From Antarctobacter heliothermus (GTDB taxonomy: Bacteria; Pseudomonadota; Alphaproteobacteria; Rhodobacterales; Rhodobacteraceae): a stretch of 64,000 nt of DNA. Shown one piece after another: positions 18,632 to 28,203 of the stretch (position 1 is its first letter; each line of letters begins with the position of its first letter). The notes under the pieces are model-generated. The model saw only the letters and a list, made by a program, of their open reading frames with translations, searched no databases and was not told the origin of the DNA. Both the position numbers and the translations under genes were made by a program. The DNA lies in the NCBI RefSeq assembly GCF_900188425.1, contig NZ_FZON01000021.1:1-64000 (forward strand). Direction: 5' to 3'.

Positions 18632-19351
18632 ATGTTGGGCAAAAGTGGCAAGGACAAGGGCATCGTTTCCATGACGGAACGCGAAAAGATGCGGCGGCTC
18701 GCCCCTCTGCGGCAGGTCGAGGCCTATTGGCACGGGCTATGCGCGGCAGACGCGGTGCCGATGCGCAGCCAGATCGATCCGCGCGGCATGGAAGACGCGC
18801 TGGAGAATGCCTTTCTGATGGAACGGATCGCGCCCAGCATGGCCAAGATCCGCGTCGCCGGCACACATCTGAACGACATCATGGGGATGCAGATCGCCGG
18901 GATGCCGCTGTCCTGCTTGATCGCGCCGCCGGACCGGGAACGCTTTGGCGAGGCGGTGACACGGCTGTTTGCCGATCCAGCGATTGTGCGTCTGGATCTG
19001 ACCGCAGAGGGCGGTTTCGGCAAACCCGACCTTGAGGCGCATATGATCCTGTTGCCGCTGCGGTCGGATTTCGGCGACCAGACCCGCGCTTTGGGTGCGC
19101 TGATCAGCCATGGCCGCATTGGCCGCACCCCGCGCCGGTTCACCCTGCGCCATGTCGAGGTGACGGCAGCACTGTCGGGCAAGCCGGTCACAGCGGCCCC
19201 GATGGAGCCCGCCAAACCTGACGCGCCGGTAATGCACAAGGCACCGGCGGCATCCATGCCGCGCGGCGCGACGCCGGTTCCGGCCCCCGCCGCCGTATCG
19301 GCTACGGGCGACAGGACAAGCCACCTGCGCCTTGTGGTCAGCAACGACTGA
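18632..19351 (+). CDS. PAS_5-family protein
   Basis: A 239-aa cytoplasmic protein. The first roughly 160 residues match the alphaproteobacterial PAS_5 family (EAYWHGLC, RSQIDPRGMEDALENAF, RIAPSMAKIRVAGTHLNDIMGM). The C-terminus (about 170-239) is a proline- and alanine-rich linker ending in HLRLVVSND. Role unknown; relatives influence surface and cell-cycle behaviour in other species, but nothing here shows a function. Single gene, followed by a terminator. Confidence 0.8.
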   Translation: MLGKSGKDKGIVSMTEREKMRRLAPLRQVEAYWHGLCAADAVPMRSQIDPRGMEDALENAFLMERIAPSMAKIRVAGTHLNDIMGMQIAGMPLSCLIAPPDRERFGEAVTRLFADPAIVRLDLTAEGGFGKPDLEAHMILLPLRSDFGDQTRALGALISHGRIGRTPRRFTLRHVEVTAALSGKPVTAAPMEPAKPDAPVMHKAPAASMPRGATPVPAPAAVSATGDRTSHLRLVVSND

Positions 19352-19386
19352 CCCGGCCAGTCCTGACAGGGACGCAGCAAAGGATT

Positions 19387-19418
19387 GGCCCCGATCACAA
19401 GGTCGGGGCCTTTTGTTT
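19387..19418 (+). terminator. rho-independent terminator after the PAS_5 gene
   Basis: GGCCCCGA (19387-19394) and TCGGGGCC (19403-19410) form an 8-bp stem with an 8-base loop followed by TTTTGTTT. Confidence 0.85.
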
Positions 19419-19603
19419 CAAAGACATGTATTGACCCGCTGCCCCCCGGTCGAGCAGACCAGACAGGGTTTTCAGACAATCTTGATCTGGAACGGGTCGG
19501 TCCCTAAACTCGTCAACAGACAAGGGAGTGCTCTGCCAGTGATCAATTAAACCAACCGCACAATTGCCTTCGGGTGTGTCGGAGTTTTATTGAGGAGCAG
19601 GCA

Positions 19604-20132
19604 ATGCATCCCATCGTTTATGATGTCGCTGTCTCTGTTGACGGCTTTATTTCCGGGCCCGACGGGGACATTTCAAACTTTGCGCAAGACGGGCAGGTTG
19701 TCGAAGACTACCGCGCCCGATTGGCGGGCTACTCTGTCGCCATCATGGGACGAAAGACCTATGAGTTTGGCTATCGTTTTGGCATGACCCCCGGTCAGAA
19801 CCCTTATAGCCATATGAGAACAATCGTTTTTTCAAAGTCTCTGGACCTACCCGAAGAGAGCGAGGTGGAGGTGCGCAGAACATGTGACCTCGCAGTCCTC
19901 AAGACTCTCAAGACAACTTCGGATGGGCCTGTCTACCTCTGTGGCGGCGGGGATTTTGCGGGTGCGCTAGTGTCGATGGGTGCAATTGACCTGTTGCGCC
20001 TGAAGCGCGCGCCAATTCTGCTGGGGGGCGGAGTCACGCTGTTCGGTCAGACGGCGGTGTCTGCCCCCCCCCATCCATATTCGGTCCGATATTTACCCCT
20101 GTGGCTATGTGCTGCAAGAGTTCGCGCTGTAG
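19604..20132 (+). pseudogene. dihydrofolate reductase-family gene with a one-base frameshift in a C9 tract
   Basis: Reads as a DHFR/RibD C-terminal-type reductase: MHPIVYDVAVSVDGFISGPDGD at the start, MGRKTYEFG, YLCGGGDFAGAL, and PILLGGGVTLFG. The ATG at 19604 has a GAGGAG sequence before it. At 20064-20072 nine cytosines put the reading into a frame that runs on for about 90 unrelated residues. Removing one C restores the family-like ending DIYPCGYVLQEFAL and a TAG at 20130-20132, giving 175 residues. This may be a real mutation, a slippage switch, or a sequencing error. Substrate unknown. Confidence 0.75.
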
Positions 20133-20172
20133 GGTCAGGTCCGCTCATTCCGGCAAATGGACCGCAAAAGAA

Positions 20173-20204
20173 AAACGCCGCCGCAATTCCCTGCGGCGGC
20201 GTTT
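20173..20204 (-). terminator. terminator of the DAHP synthase gene
   Basis: AAACGCCGCCGCA (20173-20185) and its complement (20192-20204) form a perfect 13-bp stem with a 6-base loop. On the minus strand it is followed by TTTTTCTTTT in effect, giving a strong terminator about 25 bp past the gene. It may also stop the opposing DHFR-like transcript. Confidence 0.9.
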
Positions 20205-20229
20205 CTCATGTCTCAACGATTGGCCGAAA

Positions 20230-21600
20230 TCAGGCGCTGGCCGCCTCGGCCGCCTTGGCGCGGCGGGCCACCAGTTCCTCGGCCACCAGGAACGCCAGTT
20301 CCAGCGACTGCGAGGCGTTCAGGCGCGGGTCGCAGGCGGTGTGGTAGCGGTCCGACAGATCCTCATCGGTGACTTCGCGCACGCCGCCGGTGCATTCGGT
20401 CACGTCCAGGCCCGTCATCTCGAAATGCACGCCGCCGGGGATGGTGCCCTCGGCCTCATGCACGCCAAAGAACTCACGCACTTCGCGCAGGATCGAATCA
20501 AAGGGGCGTGTCTTGTAGCCGGTGGCCGACTTGATGACGTTGCCGTGCATCGGGTCGCAGACCCATGTCACCTTGGCGCCCTCTTCCTGCACGGCCTTGA
20601 TCAGGCGCGGCAGATTTTCCCCCACCTTGCCCGCGCCAAAGCGGGCGATCAGCGTCAGCTTGCCCTCTTCGTTCCTCGGGTTCAGCTTTTGCATCAGAAC
20701 CTTGAGATCCTCTGCCGTGGTGGTCGGGCCGCATTTCAGACCGACCGGGTTCAGCACGCCGCGGGCGTATTCCACATGCGCGCCGTCCGGCTGCCGGGTG
20801 CGGTCGCCGATCCAGATCATGTGACCCGAGCCCGCCAGCCAATTGCCAGAGGTCGAATCCTGACGGCACAGCGCCTCTTCGTATTCCAGCAGCAGTGACT
20901 CGTGGCTGGTGTAGAATTCCACCGTGTGCAGCGTGTGCGCCTGATCGCCGGTGACACCGGCGGCGGTGAGGAAATCCAGCGCGTCCTGAATGCGGGTCGA
21001 CATCTCGCGGTAACGCGCGGCCTTTTCGCTCTCGGTAAAGCCCAGCGTCCACTGGTGGACCTTGTGCACGTCGGCATAGCCGCCGGTCGAAAAGGCGCGC
21101 AGCAGGTTCAGCGTCGCCGCCGCCTGCGTGTAGGCCTGCAACATGTTACGCGGATCGGGGATGCGCGCCTCTGGCGTAAAGGCCAGCCCGTTGATGATGT
21201 CGCCCCGGTAGCTGGGCAGTTCGACGCCATCCTTGACCTCTGTCGGCGCGCTGCGCGGCTTGGCGAACTGGCCGGCCATGCGGCCCACCTTGACCACCGG
21301 CACCTTGGCGCCATAGGTCAGCACCATCGCCATTTGCAGCATCACCTTGAAGGTGTCGCGGATCGCATCGGCCGAGAATTGTTCAAAACTTTCAGCACAG
21401 TCGCCGCCCTGCAACAGGAACGCCTCACCCCGGCCCGCAGCGGCCAGGTGCTGCTTCAGCCTGCGCGCCTCGCCGGCAAAGACGAGCGGCGGATACTTGG
21501 CCATCTGCGACTCGACAGCGGTCAGGGCCTCGGGATCCGTATACTCCGGCATCTGAACCCGCGGCTTGCTACGCCAGTTCGCTTTCTGCCACTCGGTCAT
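20230..21600 (-). CDS. class II 3-deoxy-7-phosphoheptulonate synthase
   Basis: A 456-aa class II DAHP synthase, the first enzyme of the shikimate pathway (phosphoenolpyruvate plus erythrose 4-phosphate). Class II features include the N-terminal [33 protein letters not shown], and the C-terminal CDPMHGN and GGVHFEMTG segments, with metal-site Cys, His and Glu. The ATG at 21600 gives the standard length; the upstream in-frame residues are not family-like. It is separate from aroQ in this window. A TATACA-type -10 box lies upstream. Confidence 0.95.
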   Translation of the reverse strand: MTEWQKANWRSKPRVQMPEYTDPEALTAVESQMAKYPPLVFAGEARRLKQHLAAAGRGEAFLLQGGDCAESFEQFSADAIRDTFKVMLQMAMVLTYGAKVPVVKVGRMAGQFAKPRSAPTEVKDGVELPSYRGDIINGLAFTPEARIPDPRNMLQAYTQAAATLNLLRAFSTGGYADVHKVHQWTLGFTESEKAARYREMSTRIQDALDFLTAAGVTGDQAHTLHTVEFYTSHESLLLEYEEALCRQDSTSGNWLAGSGHMIWIGDRTRQPDGAHVEYARGVLNPVGLKCGPTTTAEDLKVLMQKLNPRNEEGKLTLIARFGAGKVGENLPRLIKAVQEEGAKVTWVCDPMHGNVIKSATGYKTRPFDSILREVREFFGVHEAEGTIPGGVHFEMTGLDVTECTGGVREVTDEDLSDRYHTACDPRLNASQSLELAFLVAEELVARRAKAAEAASA

Positions 21601-21642
21601 CGTGTCTCTCCGGTTCATCATTTCGAGCGCTAACGGTTGGGC

Positions 21643-21671
21643 TGTATAAGTCACCCTCTCGCCCCTGACCA
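21643..21671 (-). promoter_or_regulatory. candidate sigma-70 promoter of the DAHP synthase gene
   Basis: On the minus strand TATACA (21643-21648) is preceded after 17 bases by TGGTCA (21666-21671). This would start transcription about 36 bases ahead of the ATG. The -35 match is partial. The remaining intergenic sequence up to 21902 shows no gene, and I see no clear promoter for the divergent GlxA-type gene. Confidence 0.35.
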
Positions 21672-21902
21672 GCGATGATTTGCCTGCAAATGCCGCACAG
21701 TGCAAAAGCACCGCCCCGGACGAGCCGTGCAAATCGATGCAGACATCGTCGGGCAGACCACGAACCGGCAAACCGGCAGACCCGCCCGGCGTTGTCCGGC
21801 AATTGTTTCCGACATGTCTTGACGCTGCCGGGGAGTTCTGCCCATGTGCCACGATGATATTGCGGGCAACAGGCCGCAACCCGATCAGGAAGGTGGCTTT
21901 CC

Positions 21903-22913
21903 ATGTTTCCCCCGCCGCAGCGCCAGGTCATCGAACTCGACAGCGTGCCGCCCAAACCGCGCCGCTTTGTTTTTGTTCTGTTGGACAATTTCACCATGTT
22001 GTCGTTTGCCGCAGCACTGGACTGTCTGCGGCTGGCCAACCGCATGTCGCAGAAAAAGCTGTATGAGTGGCAAGTGGTCGGTGAAGGCGGGGAAACCGCG
22101 ACCTGTTCCACCGGCACGGTGTTTCATCTGGATGGCGGGTTGAACGACCTGCACCGCGACGACACGGTTGTCCTGTGCGGCGGGGCCGAGGTGCAGCAGG
22201 CGACGACCAAACGGCTGCTCAGCTGGCTTCGGCGCGAGGCGCGCAAGGGGCTGGTCATGGGCGGGTTGTGTACCGCCACTTACACGCTGGCCAAGGCCGG
22301 GTTGATGGACGGCAAGCGCGCCACCATCCACTGGGAAAACCAGGACAGTTTTTCAGAGGAATTCGACGAGGTCGAGTTGACCAAATCGGTGTTCACCATA
22401 GACGGCAACCGGCTGACCACAGCGGGCGGCACATCGTCCATCGATCTGTTCCTGCAGATCATTGCCAATGATCATGGTGAGGAGCTGGCCACCGCCGTGG
22501 CCGATCAGCAGATCTATTCTTCGATCCGGACCGATCAGGACACCCAGCGCCTGTCGGTGCCCACCCGCATCGGTGTGCGCCACCCCAAGCTGAGCCAGGT
22601 CATCCAGATGATGGAAACCAACATCGAGGAACCGATCAGCCCGGCGATCCTTGCCAAGGATGTGGGCATGTCGACCCGTCAGCTGGAGCGGCTGTTCCGG
22701 CGCTATCTCAACCGTTCGCCGAAACGCTATTACATGGAATTACGGCTGCAAAAGGCACGCAACCTGTTGATGCAGACGGAAATGAGCGTGATCAACGTGG
22801 CGCTGGCCTGCGGCTTTGCCTCGCCCTCGCATTTCTCGAAATGCTACCGGGCGCATTACAAGACGACGCCGTACCGGGAACGCGGCGCGCAGGCCACCCG
22901 CCTGTCGGTATGA
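21903..22913 (+). CDS. GlxA-family AraC-type transcriptional regulator
   Basis: A 336-aa regulator with an N-terminal DJ-1/PfpI-like domain (about residues 18-190; [22 protein letters not shown] and [17 protein letters not shown] with the nucleophile-elbow Cys) and a C-terminal AraC helix-turn-helix pair (about 225-325; [15 protein letters not shown] and a second motif [17 protein letters not shown]). Relatives control catabolism of choline, carnitine or arginine derivatives; the effector here is unknown. The stop overlaps the start of the GNAT gene. Confidence 0.88.
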   Translation: MFPPPQRQVIELDSVPPKPRRFVFVLLDNFTMLSFAAALDCLRLANRMSQKKLYEWQVVGEGGETATCSTGTVFHLDGGLNDLHRDDTVVLCGGAEVQQATTKRLLSWLRREARKGLVMGGLCTATYTLAKAGLMDGKRATIHWENQDSFSEEFDEVELTKSVFTIDGNRLTTAGGTSSIDLFLQIIANDHGEELATAVADQQIYSSIRTDQDTQRLSVPTRIGVRHPKLSQVIQMMETNIEEPISPAILAKDVGMSTRQLERLFRRYLNRSPKRYYMELRLQKARNLLMQTEMSVINVALACGFASPSHFSKCYRAHYKTTPYRERGAQATRLSV

Positions 22914-23419
22914 TCCGGACAGAGCGGCTGTTGCTGCGGCCCGGTCGGCTGACCGATCTGGAGCCGCTGCACGAGATCCTGTCCAACCCCCAGGTGATGC
23001 GTCACTGGTCCGGTCCCGCCCATGAGGACATCGCGCAGACCCTGCAATTCCTGCGCCGGTTCATGGATGGCTACGGCCATGACGGGCGGGTGGAATACAT
23101 CCTCGAAAAGGACGGGCGCTGTATCGGCAAGGCCGGGCTGTGGCAGAATGCAGAGGTCGGATACATCCTGCACCCCGACTACTGGGGACAGGGTCTGGCC
23201 TATGAGGCGATGTCCGCCATCCTGATCGAGATCGCCCGCCGCCGCCCCGACCTGACGCGCCTGACCGCCGATCTGGACCCGCGCAACACCGGATCCATCC
23301 GGTTGCTGGAAAAACTGGGGTTCATCCATGACCGCACAGAAACCGGCGACTACCTGTATGGCGGGTATGAGGTCTGCGACAGCGCCTACTACAGCCGGGT
23401 GATGCCCGCGCAGGACTGA
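22910..23419 (+). CDS. GNAT-family N-acetyltransferase
   Basis: A 169-aa RimJ/RimL-type acetyltransferase: TERLLLRPGRLTDLEPLHEI at the N-terminus, GYILHPDYWGQGLAYEA as the acetyl-CoA loop (QGLAYEA replaces the classic Q-x-x-G-x-G/A), and DLDPRNTGSIRLLEKLGF. The substrate cannot be told. The ATG at 22910 overlaps the stop of the GlxA-type regulator (ATGA), so the two are probably coupled. Confidence 0.85.
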   Translation: MIRTERLLLRPGRLTDLEPLHEILSNPQVMRHWSGPAHEDIAQTLQFLRRFMDGYGHDGRVEYILEKDGRCIGKAGLWQNAEVGYILHPDYWGQGLAYEAMSAILIEIARRRPDLTRLTADLDPRNTGSIRLLEKLGFIHDRTETGDYLYGGYEVCDSAYYSRVMPAQD

Positions 23420-23674
23420 GGCCCGCCGCAAGGCCGGGGCCTTGGGCGGGGACTGGCAGAGTAGTGATAGGTCCGAAAGAACGGCGGCCGCCGGTCGGAT
23501 CATGCCACCGGGGTGTCAAACCCGGCGCCTTTGGGGCGTCGCCCCTTCGTTCCGCGCAGATCGAAAGGCCCCCATGAGGGCGTTGATCCTGTTTTCGGTG
23601 GTACCAGGGGCGAACATGCCGCGCACAGGTTTACGGAACCCAAACGCACCGCACGGCGGTCAATCAGCAGCAGA

Positions 23675-24778
23675 TCAGTCGGCGGCAGGCACCAGCCGGT
23701 ACAACGCGCCATTGCCGACGCTGAGGAACCACAGCGCACCGTCCGGCCCGGTGTCCACATCGCGCACGCGCAGGGTTTCATCGCTCTTGATCTGCTCGAC
23801 CTCTGTCAGCGGGTCGCCCGACAGCCGCGAGATGTAGTCGAACTTGAGCGAGCCGATAAAGGCATTGCCGGACCACTCCGCCACGCTGCCGTCATAGAAC
23901 CCCATGCCAGAGGGCGCGATGGACGGATCCCAGAAATGCACCGGCTGCGCCATGCCCTCCTTGGCGGTGCCCTGCCCCAGCTTGGAGCCGTCGTAGTCGA
24001 CCCCGTAAGAAATCACCGGCCAGCCATAGTTCACGCCCGGATCAATTCGGTTGACCTCATCGCCACCCTTGGCGCCGTGTTCCACGACCCAAAGCTGTCC
24101 GCTGGCATCCAGTGCGGCACCCTGCGGGTTGCGATGGCCGTAAGACCAGATTTCCGGCAAGGCACCATCCGTGTCGACAAAGGGATTGCCCGGCGCGGGC
24201 GCGCCGTCGCGGGTGATCCGCAGAACCGAACCGTTGTGCATCGACAGATCCTGCGCCTTGGGCCCGTCGCCGCGGTCGCCCACGGTCACAAACAGGTGCC
24301 CGTCCGATCCCTCGACCAGACGAGAGCCAAAGTGGTATCCGCCGCCGGTTCCGCGCGCGATCTCGAAAATCGTCGTGCCGTCTTCCAGCCGCGTGCCGTC
24401 CTCTGACAGCCGGGCGCGGTAGACCGCCGTGCCGGAGCCGCGAAAGCCCTGACGTTTGGCATAGGTAAAGAACAGTTCACGGCTGGTGGCAAAGTCACGC
24501 GGCACCAGAACGTCCAGCAGGCCGCCCTGCCCGTTGGCCACAACCTTTGGCACGCCGCGCACCTCTGTCCGCGCGTCACCGTCGATCCGCAACAGCTGGC
24601 CCTCGCGTTCGGTCAGCAGAATCGCGCCATCCGGCAGAAAGTCAAAAGCCCAGGGCGTGCCCAGATCCTCGACCATCGGTTCGGCAGTCATGGGACCGGC
24701 AGAGGTCTGAATCGGGGCGGCGGCAAGCGGACCCGCCATGCAGACGGAAAGTGCCGTAACGGCATGTTTGAGAATCAT
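23675..24778 (-). CDS. PQQ-dependent sugar dehydrogenase (soluble glucose/sorbosone type)
   Basis: A 367-aa exported six-bladed beta-propeller enzyme of the soluble aldose sugar dehydrogenase family, which oxidises sugars in the periplasm with pyrroloquinoline quinone. A signal peptide ends near GPLAAAP. The catalytic-histidine motif GGGYHFGSRL and the PQQ-site motif YGHRNPQGAA are intact, with SYGVDYDGSKLG and SGMGFYDG following. The ATG at 24778 has AGGAGG upstream. The preferred sugar is unknown. No PQQ synthesis gene lies in this window. Confidence 0.88.
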   Translation of the reverse strand: MILKHAVTALSVCMAGPLAAAPIQTSAGPMTAEPMVEDLGTPWAFDFLPDGAILLTEREGQLLRIDGDARTEVRGVPKVVANGQGGLLDVLVPRDFATSRELFFTYAKRQGFRGSGTAVYRARLSEDGTRLEDGTTIFEIARGTGGGYHFGSRLVEGSDGHLFVTVGDRGDGPKAQDLSMHNGSVLRITRDGAPAPGNPFVDTDGALPEIWSYGHRNPQGAALDASGQLWVVEHGAKGGDEVNRIDPGVNYGWPVISYGVDYDGSKLGQGTAKEGMAQPVHFWDPSIAPSGMGFYDGSVAEWSGNAFIGSLKFDYISRLSGDPLTEVEQIKSDETLRVRDVDTGPDGALWFLSVGNGALYRLVPAAD

Positions 24779-24932
24779 GTTTGCGCCTCCTGTTTCCCTT
24801 GCGATATGGCGGCTCTGCTTTGCCGGGCAAGGGGACACGGGGAAGAAACCGCAGCTTTCAAGGGGCCTTTCCTTTTCTGAAAACCCTGCTTAGGCTCACG
24901 CTAGGACACAAGATCCAACACGGGAGTTAACA

Positions 24933-26120
24933 ATGAAAAAACTACTGATGGCCACAACGGCCTGTACCCTCGTCGCCTCTGCCGCATTTGCAGAAAGCCA
25001 CGCAAGCGAAGCAAAGATCGGCATCATCCTGGGCTTCACCGGCCCGATTGAATCGATCACACCCGCAATGGCAGACGGCGCAGAGCTGGCGATTTCCGAG
25101 GTCAACGCATCGGGCAAGTTCCTGGACGGTGTGACACTGACCCCGTCGCGTGCGGATTCGACCTGCATCGACGCCGCCGCCGCCACAGCCGCCGCAGAAC
25201 GTCTTGTCACCACCGAGGGCGTCGTCGCCATCATGGGCGCGGACTGTTCCGGCGTGACCGGCGCGATCCTGTCGAACGTCGCCGTGCCGAACGGTGTGCC
25301 GATGGTATCGCCCTCTGCGACCTCGCCTGCGCTGTCGACTGCCGAAGACAACGGCCTGTTCTTCCGCACCTCGCCGTCGGATGCCCGCCAGGGTGCCGTT
25401 CTGGCCGAGATCCTCGCCGAGAAGGGCATCACCGAAGTTGCGGTGACCTATACCAACAACGACTACGGCAAGGGATTTGCCGATGCCTTTGCATCGTCCT
25501 ATTCCGGCACCATCACCCTGTCGGCGCCGCATGACGACGGCAAGGCCGACTATTCGGCCGAGATCGGCGCGCTGGCATCGGCCGGCGGTCAGGCCCTGAT
25601 TGTTCTGGGCTATACCGACCAGGGCGGCAAAGGCATCATTCAGGCATCCTATGATACCGGCGCGTTCGACACCTATGTCATGGGTGACGGCATGTACGGC
25701 GACACGCTGTTCACCGAACTGGCCGACGCTCTCGAGGGGTCGATCGGCACCGTGCCTTGGGCCGAGGGCGCAGGCGCAGACGCGTTTGCTTCAATCACAG
25801 CCGCCGCAGGCATCAACGGCGACAGCTCATACACGCGTGAGTCCTATGACGCCGCGGCGCTGATCGCACTGGCGATGATGAAGGGTGGCGCAGCTTCCTC
25901 CGACGTGATTGCCGCCAACCTGCTGGACGTGGCCAACGCACCGGGTGAGCTGATCCTGCCGGGTGAACTGGGCAAGGCGATGGAAATCCTCGCCGGTGGC
26001 GGCGACATCGACTATGTCGGCGCATCGGGTGTCGAGCTGATCGGACCGGGTGAAGCCGCTGGCAGCTACAAGTACTACACCATCACGGGTGGTGCTGCGG
26101 AAACCGTCTCGTTCAAGTAA
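24933..26120 (+). CDS. branched-chain amino acid-type ABC transporter substrate-binding protein
   Basis: A 395-aa periplasmic binding protein (type 1 fold) with a signal peptide MKKLLMATTACTLVASAAFA. Features such as KIGIILGFTGPIESITPAMADGAELA (core GFTGPIESITPAMADGAE), VAIMGADCSGVTGAI and VAVTYTNNDYGKGFAD match the LivK/amide-type family. It is the first gene of the liv cluster and is followed by a strong terminator that should make its message more abundant than the permease messages. Ligand unproven: branched-chain amino acids or related amides. Confidence 0.92.
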   Translation: MKKLLMATTACTLVASAAFAESHASEAKIGIILGFTGPIESITPAMADGAELAISEVNASGKFLDGVTLTPSRADSTCIDAAAATAAAERLVTTEGVVAIMGADCSGVTGAILSNVAVPNGVPMVSPSATSPALSTAEDNGLFFRTSPSDARQGAVLAEILAEKGITEVAVTYTNNDYGKGFADAFASSYSGTITLSAPHDDGKADYSAEIGALASAGGQALIVLGYTDQGGKGIIQASYDTGAFDTYVMGDGMYGDTLFTELADALEGSIGTVPWAEGAGADAFASITAAAGINGDSSYTRESYDAAALIALAMMKGGAASSDVIAANLLDVANAPGELILPGELGKAMEILAGGGDIDYVGASGVELIGPGEAAGSYKYYTITGGAAETVSFK

Positions 26121-26137
26121 ACCGGAACCGTGACAAG

Positions 26138-26168
26138 AGCAGCCCGACAAATGTCGGGCTGCTTTTTT
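26138..26168 (+). terminator. terminator after the binding-protein gene (probably partial)
   Basis: AGCAGCCCGACA and its complement form a perfect 12-bp stem with a 2-base loop, followed by TTTTTT. It lies 18 bp past the binding-protein stop and 50 bp before the livG-type start. Confidence 0.9.
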
Positions 26169-26218
26169 CGCTATATGAGGACGCCACCCCTGCGGGCGGC
26201 GCTCTTGGGGGATAATCC

Positions 26219-27004
26219 TTGATCAAGGTGGATAACCTGCACCGGCATTTCGGTGCGTTCCGGGCCGTCGACGGTGCCTCGCTTGAGATCGCCACAGGGT
26301 CGATCACCGGGCTTGTCGGACCAAACGGCGCGGGCAAGACAACGCTGTTCAACGTGATTGCGGGCGCGCTGGAACCAACCAGCGGCACGGTGACGATGGA
26401 CGGTGAGGACATCACCGGCCTGCCGCCGCATGAACTGTTTCACAAGGGCCTGCTGCGCACCTTTCAGATCGCGCATGAATTTCACTCGATGACGTGCCGC
26501 GAGAACCTGATGATGGTGCCGGGCGGGCAATCCGGTGAAACCTTGTGGAACACATGGGTGGGCCGCAAGCGGATCGCCGAAGAGGAACGCGCCCTGCGGG
26601 CCAAAGCGGACGAAGTGCTTGAGTTCCTGACCATCGAGCATCTGGCAGATCATCCCGCCGGGGCCATTTCCGGCGGCCAGAAAAAGCTGTTGGAACTGGG
26701 CCGCACCATGATGGTCGACGCCAAGATCGTGTTTCTGGATGAGGTCGGCGCCGGTGTGAACCGCACGCTGCTGAACACCATCGCGGATACGATTGTGCGG
26801 CTCAACAAGGAACGCGACTATACGTTCTGCGTGATCGAACATGACATGGATTTCATCGGCCGCATCTGCGACCCGGTCATTGTCATGGCCGAGGGCAAAA
26901 AGCTGGCCGAGGGCACGCTGGACGAGATCAAGGCCAACGATGCGGTGATCGAGGCCTATCTGGGCACCGGACTGAAAAACAAGGACCAGGTGGCGCAGGC
27001 ATGA
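26219..27004 (+). CDS. livG: branched-chain amino acid-type ABC transporter ATP-binding protein (LivG-like)
   Basis: A 261-aa ABC ATPase. Walker A GPNGAGKTT, signature ISGGQKKLLELGR, Walker B IVFLDEV and a switch histidine in VIEHDMDF are present. The Walker B region reads DEVGAGVN where many LivG proteins have DEPxAGxN. The start is TTG at 26219, supported by GGGGGA seven bases upstream and by no closer ATG. The stop overlaps the start of the LivF-type gene by 4 bp. Confidence 0.92.
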   Translation: MIKVDNLHRHFGAFRAVDGASLEIATGSITGLVGPNGAGKTTLFNVIAGALEPTSGTVTMDGEDITGLPPHELFHKGLLRTFQIAHEFHSMTCRENLMMVPGGQSGETLWNTWVGRKRIAEEERALRAKADEVLEFLTIEHLADHPAGAISGGQKKLLELGRTMMVDAKIVFLDEVGAGVNRTLLNTIADTIVRLNKERDYTFCVIEHDMDFIGRICDPVIVMAEGKKLAEGTLDEIKANDAVIEAYLGTGLKNKDQVAQA

Positions 27005-27828
27005 GCGGCAATCCATACCACAACGATCGCGGCAACAAGGACGCCTCGATCACCCGTCCGGGCAAACCCAGCGAGATCGACTCGACCCGCAAATCTGGCC
27101 CGATCAAGGACGCCCCCGGCGGGCCGTTCCTGATTGGCGACACCATGACCGGCGGCTATGGCAAGGGGCCGGACATCCTGCACGACTGCACCATTGCTGT
27201 CGACAAGGGTGAAATCGCGGTGATCGTCGGCCCCAACGGCGCGGGCAAATCGACCGCGATGAAGGCGGTGTTCGGGATGCTGGACGTGCGCAGCGGCGCG
27301 GTGCGGCTGGACGGCCACGACATCACTGCGCTGACCCCGCAAGACCGGGTGGCGCAGGGCATGGGCTTTGTCCCTCAGACCTCCAACATCTTTACCTCGA
27401 TGACCGTCGAGGAAAACCTTGAGATGGGGGCGTTCATCCGACTGGATGATTTCCGTACCACGATGGAACAGGTCTATGAACTGTTCCCGATCCTGCACGA
27501 AAAGCGCCGCCAACCGGCGGGGGAACTGTCAGGCGGTCAGCGTCAGCAGGTGGCCGTGGGCCGCGCGCTGATGACCAAGCCCAAGGTTCTGATGCTGGAC
27601 GAACCCACCGCCGGTGTCAGCCCCATCGTGATGGACGAACTGTTCGACCGCATCATCGAGGTGGCGCGCACCGGCATTTCCATCCTGATGGTGGAACAGA
27701 ACGCACGGCAGGCGCTGGAAATCGCGGACAAGGGCTATGTTCTGGTTCAGGGGCGCAACGCCTTTACCGGGACAGGCAAGGAACTCTTGGCCGACCCGGA
27801 AGTCCGCAAGAGCTTTCTGGGGGGCTGA
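27001..27828 (+). CDS. livF: branched-chain amino acid-type ABC transporter ATP-binding protein (LivF-like)
   Basis: A 275-aa ABC ATPase: Walker A GPNGAGKST, signature LSGGQRQQVAVGRAL, Walker B VLMLDEPTAGVSP, and switch VEQNARQAL. It carries a hydrophilic N-terminal extension of about 50 residues (rich in N, D, K, P) ahead of the usual start near MTGGYG; the extension starts at the overlapped ATG. The next gene begins 4 bases after the stop. Confidence 0.92.
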   Translation: MSGNPYHNDRGNKDASITRPGKPSEIDSTRKSGPIKDAPGGPFLIGDTMTGGYGKGPDILHDCTIAVDKGEIAVIVGPNGAGKSTAMKAVFGMLDVRSGAVRLDGHDITALTPQDRVAQGMGFVPQTSNIFTSMTVEENLEMGAFIRLDDFRTTMEQVYELFPILHEKRRQPAGELSGGQRQQVAVGRALMTKPKVLMLDEPTAGVSPIVMDELFDRIIEVARTGISILMVEQNARQALEIADKGYVLVQGRNAFTGTGKELLADPEVRKSFLGG

Positions 27829-27831
27829 GCG

Positions 27832-28203
27832 GTGCGGGCCGTGGAACACGCGGTACTGGGGTCGCTCCTGCTGGGGGCGCTGCACGGACCGGCGCGCGCC
27901 GGGATCGAGGGCTATGACTGTGACCTGACACGGGGCGATGACAGCCTGTCGCTGCGGTTCGATCTGGACACCGCCAGCTTTGCGCCGCCGCTGGACCGGA
28001 ATGAGCCGCCGCACAGGCGTATCAGCCGGGTGACGCTGAACGACGGTGGTTTCACCGCCGAGGCGATCCTGTCCGAAACCGGACAACGCGGGTTCTGGTC
28101 GCCTGACCGGGGGTGGTTGCTGACCGTGGATCGCGATGGCGCGGCGCGGTTGAGCGATGCGGATGACACGCCGTGGCTGGGCAAATGCAAGGAGACCGGA
28201 TGA
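27832..28203 (+). CDS. small exported protein inside the liv operon (first)
   Basis: A 123-aa protein of unknown family. GTG start at 27832, 3 bp after livF. A signal peptide (LGSLLLGALHGPARA) is followed by about 100 mostly beta-type residues with two cysteines (one near the N-terminus of the mature protein, one near the end), which could form a disulfide. The stop overlaps the next gene. Co-translation with a transporter suggests a periplasmic or envelope accessory role, but none is known. Confidence 0.7.
   Translation: MRAVEHAVLGSLLLGALHGPARAGIEGYDCDLTRGDDSLSLRFDLDTASFAPPLDRNEPPHRRISRVTLNDGGFTAEAILSETGQRGFWSPDRGWLLTVDRDGAARLSDADDTPWLGKCKETG

Noticed and set aside
27832-28203. The first small exported gene as a mere read-through of livF
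   Set aside because: It has its own start 3 bp after the livF stop, a good signal peptide and an overlap with the next gene, so it is kept as a gene.
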